NCBI RefSeq assembly: GCF_019049325.1 | Contig: NZ_JAGMUO010000065.1 | Span: 496,001 to 560,000 of the forward strand | Direction: 5' to 3' | Source: Streptomyces sp. AC512_CC834 | GTDB lineage: Bacteria > Actinomycetota > Actinomycetes > Streptomycetales > Streptomycetaceae | DNA length: 64,000 bases | Shown here: piece by piece, positions 42,355-49,704 of the stretch | How positions within the stretch are numbered: the first letter of the stretch is position 1 | Layout of the letters: every line of letters starts with the position of its first letter | The notes under the pieces: model-generated | What the model saw: the letters and a program-made list of their open reading frames with translations, nothing else | What the model was told of the DNA's origin: nothing | Databases searched by the model: none | Made by a program: the position numbers and the translations under genes

Positions 42355-42843
42355 TCAGTCCACCGGGTGCCCGGGCCGGATGGTGCGGGCGTCGGCGAGC
42401 CGCAGCAGCGGTCCGGCGACCTCCTCCCGTCCGCCCCACTCGACCGGCTCGAGGACGAAACCGACGTGGTCGCCCCCCGCGGCCCGCTCCACGACCCGGC
42501 CGACGAACCACGCCTCGGCGTCCTCCAGCACGACGGCCCCGCCGTACGCCTCCCGCCAGCGGACCCGCCGGAACTTGTCGACGCTGTCACCGGTCCGCCC
42601 GCCGAAGATCTCGGCCGTCGCGTGCTGGTCGCGGGCGAGCAGATGGACCGCCAGGACATCGGCGGACCGGGCGACGCGGTAGGTGCGGTTGACGTCGGAG
42701 ATCCACACGACGTACCGCACGGGCCGCAGGGAACACTGCGAGGAGAAGCCGACCAGGCAGCCGGCCCGTTCCCCGTCCGCGGCGGCCGTGACGACGCACA
42801 TGTCCGGGTCGAGCCGGTCCAGGAACACGTCCATGGCGGTCAT
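42355..42843 (-). CDS. flavin reductase family protein (FMN-binding split barrel)
   Basis: 162 residues from the ATG at 42843. The pattern CVVTAAADGERAGCLVGFSSQCSL, then VAVHLLARDQHATAEIFGG and FVLEPVEW, is that of the flavin reductase / NtaB-like split barrel, which binds FMN and supplies reduced flavin to monooxygenases. No ribosome site is seen, so it may be leaderless. It is divergent from a TetR gene; operator-like motifs lie between them. Confidence 0.88.
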   Translation of the reverse strand: MTAMDVFLDRLDPDMCVVTAAADGERAGCLVGFSSQCSLRPVRYVVWISDVNRTYRVARSADVLAVHLLARDQHATAEIFGGRTGDSVDKFRRVRWREAYGGAVVLEDAEAWFVGRVVERAAGGDHVGFVLEPVEWGGREEVAGPLLRLADARTIRPGHPVD

Positions 42844-42902
42844 GCTAGACGGCCGGGCCGCGCAGGCGGCGAGCGCGCACCGCGGGGCCGTGGGGCATCG
42901 GA

Positions 42903-42939
42903 TGCACTCAGTTCCCTCCCGCCACTGCACTGAGTGCCA
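42903..42939. promoter_or_regulatory. operator-like inverted motif shared by flavin reductase and TetR promoters
   Basis: Two copies of a symmetrical word lie between the divergent genes: TGCACTCAGTTCC (42903-42915) and TGCACTGAGTGCCA (42926-42939), the latter a perfect GCACT-G-AGTGC palindrome. The outer parts, GCACTCAGT and ACTGAGTGC, also form a 9-bp inverted repeat. A third copy is upstream of the OB-fold gene (43716-43730). Confidence 0.7.
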
Positions 42940-42970
42940 GAACCAGCGGCGGGCTGCTACGTTCCCCTTC

Positions 42971-43672
42971 ATGAGCACCAGCAGTGCGGCGCCCCGGCCG
43001 CCCATGCGGGAGGCGTTGGTCGCGGCGGCGTTCCGGCTGTTCCTGGAGCGGGGATACGAACAGACGACCGTGGACGACATCGTCGCCCTCGCCGGCGTCG
43101 GACGGCGGTCGTTCTTCCGGTACTTCCCGTCCAAGGACGACGTGGTCTTCCCCGACCACGAACGGTGCCTGGCCGACATGACGGCCTTCCTGGCGGCCTC
43201 CCCCGAGGACACCGACCCGGTACGGCGGGTCTGCGACGCGGCCCGGCTGGTGCTGCGCATGTACGCCGAGAACCCCGCGTTCTCGGTGCAGCGTTACCAC
43301 CTCACCAAGAAGGTCCCCGGGCTGCGTGCCTACGAGTTGTCGGTGGTGTGGCGCTACGAACGCGCCCTCGCCGAGTATCTGCGCGGACGCCTGGGCGGAC
43401 GCCCGGACGGCATCCTGCGCGCCGACGTGATCGCGGCAGCGGTGGTCGCCGCGCACAACAACGCCCTGCGGTCCTGGCTGCGTTCGGACGGCCGGGACGA
43501 CGCGGGCGCCGCGGTGGACCACGCGCTGGGGTACGCGCAGTCCGCGTTCGGCGGGGTGCCCGTGCCGCCCCGCGGCGAGTCGCCCGAGGACGTGGTGGTC
43601 GTGGCCGCGCGCCGCGGGACACCCTTGTGGCAGGTGGTGCGCGAGATCGAGAGCGCACTGGCACGCGACTGA
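42971..43672 (+). CDS. TetR family regulator, possibly MftR-like C-terminal domain
   Basis: 233 residues from the ATG at 42971. The HTH is LVAAAFRLFLERGYEQTTVDD, then IVALAGVGRRSFFRYFPSKDD. The ligand domain (NPAFSVQRYHLTKKVPGLRAY, then IAAAVVAAHNNALRSWL) resembles the TetR group with an MftR-type C-terminus, known to bind acyl-CoA-like ligands; this is a family-level guess. It is divergent from the flavin reductase, and its probable operators are in the gap. Confidence 0.9.
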   Translation: MSTSSAAPRPPMREALVAAAFRLFLERGYEQTTVDDIVALAGVGRRSFFRYFPSKDDVVFPDHERCLADMTAFLAASPEDTDPVRRVCDAARLVLRMYAENPAFSVQRYHLTKKVPGLRAYELSVVWRYERALAEYLRGRLGGRPDGILRADVIAAAVVAAHNNALRSWLRSDGRDDAGAAVDHALGYAQSAFGGVPVPPRGESPEDVVVVAARRGTPLWQVVREIESALARD

Positions 43673-43694
43673 CCGCGACCGGACCCGAATCAAG

Positions 43695-43730
43695 GGTACC
43701 GAGTACCTTTACGCGTGACACTCAGTGCCA
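43695..43730. promoter_or_regulatory. two palindromes upstream of the OB-fold gene
   Basis: GGTACCGAGTACC (43695-43707) is a palindrome with 5-bp arms. TGACACTCAGTGCCA (43716-43730) is a near-perfect palindrome that repeats the motif found in the flavin reductase/TetR gap, so the same TetR protein probably controls this promoter. Confidence 0.65.
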
Positions 43731-43872
43731 TACGCTGTGGCCCGTGCACGGTGGCACGGTGAGCCGCGCACACGCGTGCCCGGTGACCGCGCACGCGGGA
43801 TTCCGGCTCGAGTGCAGGGAGTTGACCAGCGTGTACCACTCAGGAAACGTCGCTCAGCAGGGAGCCGGCTCC

Positions 43873-44247
43873 ATGACGGGCCTGCTGGACTCCAAGGACC
43901 GGGCCCCCGACACCGAGGCCGTCGTCTTCCAGCGCTGCACCTGGTGCGGCACCGCCATGTACCACCGGGTGCTGTGCCCGGTCTGTCGCGGAAGCGAGCT
44001 GCGGACGGAACGCAGCGAGGGCATGGGGACGGTGCGGCACGCCACCGTGGTGCACCGCAACACCCCCGGCGCGCGCAACGTGTCCCTGATCGAGATGGCC
44101 GAGGGATTCGTGCTGCGCGGCCGGGTCATGGGCCCGCTCATCGGCATCCACAGCGGCGACCGGGTGCGGCTGTCCACGGTCAAGGACCCGGTGCGGGGCG
44201 AGCCCGTCTTCCAGTTGGTCGACGAGCCGTACCGGGCCTGGACCTGA
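43873..44247 (+). CDS. Zn-ribbon OB-fold protein (DUF35-like)
   Basis: 124 residues from the ATG at 43873 (agggag upstream); a GTG at 43831 with its own agggag is an alternative giving 138 residues. The N-terminal rubredoxin-like ribbon is QRCTWCGTAMYHRVLCPVCRG, and the C-terminal half is the OB fold (ARNVSLIEMAEGFVLRGRVMG, HSGDRVRLSTV). DUF35 proteins partner with thiolases and other acyl-CoA enzymes and bind acyl-CoA. No thiolase is adjacent. Confidence 0.82.
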   Translation: MTGLLDSKDRAPDTEAVVFQRCTWCGTAMYHRVLCPVCRGSELRTERSEGMGTVRHATVVHRNTPGARNVSLIEMAEGFVLRGRVMGPLIGIHSGDRVRLSTVKDPVRGEPVFQLVDEPYRAWT

Positions 44248-44254
44248 GGGCGGG

Positions 44255-44665
44255 TCAGTTCCCGGCAGCGGCCGGTCCGGGCGTGAGCGTGACGCGGATC
44301 CCCACGGTGCCGGACGGTCCCCGGCGCAGCCGGCTGCCGAGGAGGGTGAGCCGGCCGACGACGCCGTACTTGCGGGCGAGCAGCCGCCGGTAGCGGGCCG
44401 TGGTGGCCGGGTCGCAGATCTCCGCCGTCCCCGGAATCTGGTCGCCCGCCGGCCTGCCGCGCACGTCGCAGGGGCCGACCAGGACGTCGGCGCGGTTGCG
44501 GACGCGCTTGACCTTCCAGGAGTCGGCGACCGTCCAGACGCCCAGCGCGTCCCCGTCCCGTACGACCCACACCGGGGTGGCGACCGGGGTGCCGTTCTTC
44601 CGGTAGGTGGTGACCAGCAGGTACTTGCCGGTGGCGAGCCGGGCCAGTGACGCTTCGTCGTCCAT
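44255..44665 (-). CDS. PPOX-class F420-dependent oxidoreductase
   Basis: 136 residues from the ATG at 44665. KYLLVTTYRKNGTPVATPVWVV, GVWTVADSWKVKRVRNRADVLV and VGPCDVRGRPAG are the pattern of the short split-barrel family that uses F420 or flavin. The Shine-Dalgarno-like GGAG is only one base from the ATG, so initiation may be weak or coupled to the upstream aminotransferase gene, which ends 11 bp away. Its 3' end is 7 bp from the convergent OB-fold gene. Confidence 0.88.
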   Translation of the reverse strand: MDDEASLARLATGKYLLVTTYRKNGTPVATPVWVVRDGDALGVWTVADSWKVKRVRNRADVLVGPCDVRGRPAGDQIPGTAEICDPATTARYRRLLARKYGVVGRLTLLGSRLRRGPSGTVGIRVTLTPGPAAAGN

Positions 44666-44667
44666 GC

Positions 44668-44712
44668 TCCGGAAGTCTAGGGCCCGGAAGTCCGGGGCCC
44701 GGAAGTCCAGGG
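44668..44712. repeat. 15-bp tandem repeat, three copies, over a gene junction
   Basis: Three copies of CGGAAGTCYRGGGCC run from the end of the aminotransferase gene to the start of the F420 oxidoreductase gene. In the first gene they encode a Thr-Ser-Gly-Pro tail (WTSGPRTSGP) and its TAG stop; the remaining copy forms the intergenic spacer. Confidence 0.85.
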
Positions 44713-45885
44713 CCCGGCCGCCGCCATCCTGCGCACCGCCTCCGTGAGCACCTCGGGCGAGGTCGCCAGGTTGAGCCGTACGTGTCCCGCTCCGCCGCTG
44801 CCGAAGGGGATGCCGGAGCTGAGGGCCACCCGGCCCCGGTCGAGGAAGACCTCCGCCGGGTCGTCGCCGAGGCCGAGGGCGCGACAGTCGAGCCAGGCAA
44901 GGTAGGTCGCGTCCCCGGGGTGGTGGACGACGCCGGGCAGGTGCTCGGCGAGCAGGTCGGTGAGCAGCCGCCGGTTCTCGTCGAGTCCGGCGAGTACGGC
45001 GTCCAGCCAGGCGGTGCCCTCTCGCAGGGCGGCGGTGTGGGCGAGGACACCGACGTGGCTCGGTCCGTGGCCGACCTCCTCGGGCATCCGCGCCAGGTCG
45101 GCGGCGGCGCCGGGTCCCGCGACGGCCAGGGCCGCCTTGAGCCCGGCGAGGTTCCAGCCCTTGGACGCCGACATCAGCGAGAGGCCGCGCTCGGCGCCGG
45201 GCACGCTCAGGTAGGGCACGAACCGCGCGTCGCCGGTGACGACCGGCGCGTGGATCTCGTCGGCGACGACCCGGACGCCGTGGCGCTCCGCGAGGGTGGC
45301 GACGGCGGCGAGCTCGGCGGTGGTGTGCACGGTGCCGGTCGGGTTGTGCGGGCTGCACAGCAGGAAGGCCGCCCGCCCGCCGCCGGCGACGGCCCGGCTG
45401 AACGTCTCCTCCAGCACGCCGAGGTCGATCCGCAGGTCGGGGCCGAGCGGTGCCTCGACGACGTTCCGGTCCAGGTGGGTCACGAACTGGTAGAACGGCG
45501 GGTACACCGGCGGGTTGACGATCACCGGGTCGCCGGGTCCGGTGACCAGTTTGAGCATCTCGACGACGCCCAGCATCACGTCGGGCACGATCGCGGTGCG
45601 TTCCACGGCCAGGTCGTCCCAGCCCCACCTCTTGTCGGCGAAAGCGGCGAGGGCCTCGGCGTAGGCGGTGCCGGCGGGGTAGCCGGTGTCGCCGAGTTCC
45701 ATGGCGTCGGTGACGGCGCGCACGACGGATGCGGCGAGCGGCACATCCATCTCGGCCACCCACAGCGGCAGCACGTCCGCGGGGTGGGTGCGCCACTTCA
45801 TGCTCGTACGGCGGCGCAGCTCGTCCAGGGTGAGCGCGTGCAGGGGGTTCGGTTCACCGGGCCGGTCCCGCGGGATGCCTGTCAT
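44677..45885 (-). CDS. MalY/PatB-type PLP-dependent aminotransferase or C-S lyase
   Basis: 402 residues from the ATG at 45885. The signature WRTHPADVLPLWVAEMDVPLA near the N-terminus, CSPHNPTGTVHT and the PLP lysine in SASKGWNLAGLK mark the MalY/PatB branch of class I/II aminotransferases, which cleave cystathionine or cysteine conjugates. The C-terminus carries a short repeat-derived tail. It is upstream of, and probably co-transcribed with, the F420 oxidoreductase. The gap to the divergent protease is 151 bp. Confidence 0.9.
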   Translation of the reverse strand: MTGIPRDRPGEPNPLHALTLDELRRRTSMKWRTHPADVLPLWVAEMDVPLAASVVRAVTDAMELGDTGYPAGTAYAEALAAFADKRWGWDDLAVERTAIVPDVMLGVVEMLKLVTGPGDPVIVNPPVYPPFYQFVTHLDRNVVEAPLGPDLRIDLGVLEETFSRAVAGGGRAAFLLCSPHNPTGTVHTTAELAAVATLAERHGVRVVADEIHAPVVTGDARFVPYLSVPGAERGLSLMSASKGWNLAGLKAALAVAGPGAAADLARMPEEVGHGPSHVGVLAHTAALREGTAWLDAVLAGLDENRRLLTDLLAEHLPGVVHHPGDATYLAWLDCRALGLGDDPAEVFLDRGRVALSSGIPFGSGGAGHVRLNLATSPEVLTEAVRRMAAAGPWTSGPRTSGP

Positions 45886-46036
45886 GGGCACAAGATAGGT
45901 CGCCGTGGCGGGACGGGGGAACAAGAGCGCCGCCCGGTGAACACCGCCGGGTCGGCCGCCGTATGGGAGGAGGGCGCTCGACGTCCGGAGGTCCCCGCGG
46001 CGGCGACGCCGTGTGTTCGGGTTCGGGAGCGCACGC

Positions 46037-47413
46037 ATGAGGCACGCACGACGACGCATGGTCCGGCGAGCGGCACGGCTGGCGGCCGTCGGCGGGCTGG
46101 TGCTCGGGGGGACGATGGTCACCCGGGCCGTGGCGAGCGAACCGCCCGACACCTCCGCGGCGCCGCACACGCTCGCGCGGACCGCATCCGACTCCGGCGC
46201 CGACCTCGTGTCCCGGCTGGGCGGCGACCGTACGGCGGGCCACTGGATCGGCGACGACGGGCGGCCGGTCGTGGCGGTCACCGACGAGAGCACGGCCGAG
46301 GCGGTGCGGCGGGCCGGCGCCGACGCGAAGATGGTGCGGCACAGCATGTCGGAGCTGCGGTCGGCGACCTCGACGCTGCGTTCGGCGCCCCGCGTGCCCG
46401 GTACGGCATGGGCGCTCGACTACCGGTCGAACGAGGTGGTGGTGCGCGGCGACCGCACGGTCTCCGGGTCCGACTGGTCCAGGCTGACCGGTGTGGCCGA
46501 GGGCATCGGCGCCTTCGTGCGCATGGAGCGCACCGAGGGCACGTTCACCACCCGCCTGAACGGGGCGGAGCCGATCCTGTCCACGGCGGGACGCTGCTCG
46601 GCGGGCTTCAACGTGACCGACGGCACGAAAGACTTCATCCTGACCGCGGGCCACTGCGGGCCGACGGGATCCGTCTGGTTCGGAGACGGCCGGGGCGACC
46701 GACAGATCGGCAAGACGGTTGCCGGGAGCTTTCCCGGGGACGACTTCTCCCTGGTGGAGTACGAGAACGGCGAGGCGGGCGACGGCGCCGACGTGGTGGC
46801 GGTCGGCGACGGCAAGGGGGTGCGGATCACGGGCGCGGGCGAACCGGCCGTCGGACAGCGGGTGTTCCGCAGCGGGAGCACCAGCGGGCTGCGCGACGGC
46901 CGGGTGACGGCCCTGGACGCCACGGTCAACTACCCGGAGGGCACGGTCACCGGCCTCATCGAGACCGACGTGTGCGCCGAACCCGGGGACAGCGGTGGGC
47001 CGATGTTCTCCGAGGGCGTCGCGCTGGGCGTGACGTCGGGTGGCAGCGGCGACTGCGCGAAGGGCGGTACGACGTTCTTCCAGCCGCTACCGGAGGCCAT
47101 GAAGTCACTCGGCGTCCGGCTCATCGTCTCCGGTCAGGACGACGCAGGGCGGGAGGGGGCGGCGCAGGGGGGCGCGCCCTCGACGCCGCCCTCCGGTGGT
47201 GCCGCCCCGGGCGCCGCGGCACCGGGGGTGTCGGCACCCGTGACGGGGGCCCAGGGTTCGACCCTGCTCGCCCGGCTCACGGACCGCCGCAACGTCGGCC
47301 CGGGTCTGCTGGTCGTCGCGGGCAGTCTGGTGGCGCTGGTGGGCACCCGGTGGATCCGGGCGGAGCAGGACCGCAAGGCCTATCGGCGGCACTACTCGGC
47401 GACGTGGGGATGA
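46037..47413 (+). CDS. membrane-anchored streptogrisin-like S1 serine protease
   Basis: 458 residues from the ATG at 46037 (cgggag upstream). An Arg-rich signal (residues 1-33) leads to a pro-region. The triad is His206 (ILTAGHCGPT), Asp236 (FPGDDFSLVEY) and Ser319 (AEPGDSGGPMF), with Cys residues placed as in streptogrisins. After the catalytic domain come a Pro/Gly/Ala-rich linker (about residues 370-415), one membrane helix (GPGLLVVAGSLVALVGT) and a short basic tail. Typical streptogrisins are fully secreted; this one should be held on the outside of the membrane. Confidence 0.9.
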   Translation: MRHARRRMVRRAARLAAVGGLVLGGTMVTRAVASEPPDTSAAPHTLARTASDSGADLVSRLGGDRTAGHWIGDDGRPVVAVTDESTAEAVRRAGADAKMVRHSMSELRSATSTLRSAPRVPGTAWALDYRSNEVVVRGDRTVSGSDWSRLTGVAEGIGAFVRMERTEGTFTTRLNGAEPILSTAGRCSAGFNVTDGTKDFILTAGHCGPTGSVWFGDGRGDRQIGKTVAGSFPGDDFSLVEYENGEAGDGADVVAVGDGKGVRITGAGEPAVGQRVFRSGSTSGLRDGRVTALDATVNYPEGTVTGLIETDVCAEPGDSGGPMFSEGVALGVTSGGSGDCAKGGTTFFQPLPEAMKSLGVRLIVSGQDDAGREGAAQGGAPSTPPSGGAAPGAAAPGVSAPVTGAQGSTLLARLTDRRNVGPGLLVVAGSLVALVGTRWIRAEQDRKAYRRHYSATWG

Positions 47414-47482
47414 GCCGGGGCTTCGAGGGGGCCCGGGCTCCGAGGGGCCGGGACCGATGCGCCGGGGAGCCTCGGGCGCCGG

Positions 47483-47656
47483 TCAGGCCGCCTTCATGGA
47501 CTCGGGGGCCGCCTTGGCCCACTCCGTGACGAGCCGCTGGTACTCCGCGCGCTGCTCGACGCTCAGTGTCCCGCCCGACCGGAGCCACAGGGCCCGGATC
47601 TCCTCGTTGACCTCGGCAGCCGATCGCTCGGAGGAGGGTTCAACAGTGGTGGACAT
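47483..47656 (-). CDS. small hypothetical protein
   Basis: 57 residues from the ATG at 47656 (a start 12 bp upstream is possible; no clear ribosome site for either). It is helical and charged: SAAEVNEEIRALWLRSG, then TLSVEQRAEYQRLVTEWAKAA. It looks like a small regulator or structural protein, but no family is recognised. It is convergent with the protease gene. Confidence 0.65.
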   Translation of the reverse strand: MSTTVEPSSERSAAEVNEEIRALWLRSGGTLSVEQRAEYQRLVTEWAKAAPESMKAA

Positions 47657-47833
47657 GCTGTGAAGCATACGGCGCCCGGCGTGAAGACGATGTGAGTAAT
47701 CGCGAGCCAAACGGACATACCGGACCGTGTTACTGATCACGTCGATCTTCCCATCTGTCAAGACCTACCGGCGAGTTCGTTCGCCGTACGTGTGTCCCGC
47801 CGCACACGTCCCGCCTCTTCACGTCCCGCCTCT

Positions 47834-49003
47834 TCACGTCTGCCCGGCTCCCAGCACCAGCACCTGGATCGCGAGCACGGCGGCGCCGCGCGCCCAGTCG
47901 TGGAAGTCGGACACCCTGGTCTCCAGGCCGACCGGCGCGGCCCGCGGATGACGGTTGTCGCGGACGGCCTCCGCCACCACCTCGCCGGCCACGTCCATCA
48001 GCCCGACCCCCTCCCCGGCGAGCAGGATCTTCTGCGGCATCACGAAGTTGGCGATCTGCGCCACCAGGGTGCCCAGCGCGCGCCCGGCCTCCGTCACGAC
48101 CCGGGCGGGCATGGGCTCCCCCGCGGCGGCGGACGCGAGGATCTCCTCGTAGCTTCGGTCGCGGCCGGTGGCGGCCCGTACCTGATAGCGGATGTTGGGG
48201 ATGGTCAGCAGGGAGACGGCGCTGCCGCGCCGGCCGTCGGGGGTGAGCGGACCGTGGGGGTCGAGGATCCAGTGACGCCCGAAGCCGCGGTCCTCGTCCC
48301 CGGCGTACGGCACGCGCTTGCCGCCGAGCACGAGTCCGTACCCGATGCCGGCGCCGATGGTGAGGACGACGAAGCGGTCCAGGCCGCGCCCCGCCCCGAA
48401 CCAGGTCTCGGCCTCCACGAAGGCGGCGGTGTCGTTCTCGACGACGACCGGCAGTGCGGTGCGTTCCTCGACGAGCGCAGCCAGCGGCACCCCCCGCCAT
48501 CCCAGGAAGGGGGACTCGCCGACCACGGCCCGGTCCTCGACGAGTCCGCCGACGCCGATACCGATCCCGGTGACCCCTGGCCGGCCGCGGGACAGTTCGC
48601 CGGTCATTCCCGCCAGCAGCTCGGCGACCTCGGCGGGGTCATGGGTGGTGAGCGGGCGGTCGTGGCGGGCGACGATCTCGCTTCTGAGGGTGGTGACGAC
48701 GCCGTACACCATGTCCTGAGTGATCTTGAAGCCGAGGAAGTACCGGGAGTCCGTGACCACGTCGAGCGGCTGGGACGGGCGGCCCTGTCGCGCTCCGGCC
48801 GGCTCACCCGTCTCCGGGACCTCGACCAGCAGCCGTGACTCGATGAGCGGCTTGGTCAGCCGGGTGACGCTGCCGGGCGAGAGGCCCAGCCGCCGGGCGA
48901 TCTCGCTGCGGGACAGCGGGCCGTGCACGAGCACCTCGATCGCCACGGAGCGCTCGCCGGGGCTCAGGGGAGGCCAGCTTTCGGCACTGGTGGGCATCAC
49001 CAT
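47834..49003 (-). CDS. ROK family transcriptional regulator / sugar-kinase-fold repressor
   Basis: 389 residues from the ATG at 49003 (gtggag upstream). The N-terminal winged HTH is VAIEVLVHGPLSRSEIARRLG, then SPGSVTRLTKPL. The ROK domain follows: IGIGVGGLVEDRAVV, VVVENDTAAFVEAE, and IGAGIGYGLVLGG. The classical ROK zinc-site GHxxxx...CxCGxxGC is not visible: the region around GFGRHWILDPHGPL lacks the Cys cluster. It should repress a sugar-uptake operon. The divergent partner is a wrecked ABC transporter, so it may now control only the remaining downstream genes. Confidence 0.9.
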   Translation of the reverse strand: MVMPTSAESWPPLSPGERSVAIEVLVHGPLSRSEIARRLGLSPGSVTRLTKPLIESRLLVEVPETGEPAGARQGRPSQPLDVVTDSRYFLGFKITQDMVYGVVTTLRSEIVARHDRPLTTHDPAEVAELLAGMTGELSRGRPGVTGIGIGVGGLVEDRAVVGESPFLGWRGVPLAALVEERTALPVVVENDTAAFVEAETWFGAGRGLDRFVVLTIGAGIGYGLVLGGKRVPYAGDEDRGFGRHWILDPHGPLTPDGRRGSAVSLLTIPNIRYQVRAATGRDRSYEEILASAAAGEPMPARVVTEAGRALGTLVAQIANFVMPQKILLAGEGVGLMDVAGEVVAEAVRDNRHPRAAPVGLETRVSDFHDWARGAAVLAIQVLVLGAGQT

Positions 49004-49167
49004 CGCGCTCCACTTTCTTCCATACCGGAAATAACGAGTTACTTTATTATCTCCCGTCACCCCCAGCCAAGGCCGAGAACGATGTCCGCACGACCTCTTG
49101 ACGCGATGATTGTTCCGTCTCAAAAGTAAGTAAGGTCCGAGCCGCCGCACGCGAGGGGAGTCCCCCG
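49004..49167. promoter_or_regulatory. AT-rich divergent promoter between ROK gene and relic transporter
   Basis: Two mirror-like AT-rich words, AGTTACTTTATTAT (around 49037) and CAAAAGTAAGTAAGG (around 49119), face each other in this gap. The AGTNACTTT / AAAGTNA pattern is like known ROK-family operators. The gap has kept its promoter-like structure although the transporter is broken. Confidence 0.55.
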
Positions 49168-49678
49168 ATGGCCGTCGCCTCCAGCAGCCGTGCCGGGAAC
49201 CGGGGTGACGGACGTCTCGCCGCGGTGTTCGTCGCACCGGCGTTCCTGGGCTTCGTGGTCTTCCTGCTGGCCGACGCTGCGGGGCGTCTACCTGAGTTTC
49301 ACCCGATTCAACCTGCTGACCCCGGCGCAGTGGGTGGGCCTGGGGCTCGACCGCGTCCCGTTCCTCGCCGACGAGACCTGGGCGGTCCCGACCATCGCGC
49401 TGATCAACGTGTGGCGCCATGGTGATCGGGTCCTTCCAGGTGTTCGACACCGTCGCGGTGACCACCGCGGGCGGACCGGCCAACGCCACCAACGTGCTCC
49501 AGTACTACATCTACGTACGAGAAGAAGGGCATCGACGTCTCGGCCTTCACCCGGCCGGTGGAGGACAGGAAGGACTTCCGGACCTTCACCTTCCCGATCA
49601 CCAAGCACGGGCGGCGGCAGGCCGGTTGGCGGCCTCGACGAGACCAACGACCAGATCAATCTCATCCTCGACCAGTGA
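49168..49678 (+). pseudogene. relic of a carbohydrate ABC transporter (permease and binding-protein pieces)
   Basis: Five readable pieces in changing frames. First, a permease N-terminus (MAVASSSRAG to GFVVFLL, frame of 49168). Next, from 49271 in another frame, PTLRGVYLSFTRFNLLTPAQW and, after a lost middle, FLADETWAVPTIALINVWRH. Then, from 49419 in the third frame, IGSFQVFDTVAVTTAGGPAN and LQYYIY, the permease C-terminal region. From 49516 comes YEKKGIDVSAFTRPVEDRKD, and last LDETNDQINLILDQ; these two look like the end of a sugar-binding protein. At the first junction a two-base loss explains the frame change; the other junctions need longer deletions. A complete permease alone would be about 900 bp. 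Confidence 0.85.
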
Positions 49679-49704
49679 CACGACCAGTGAAGGGCACGCC
49701 ATTC

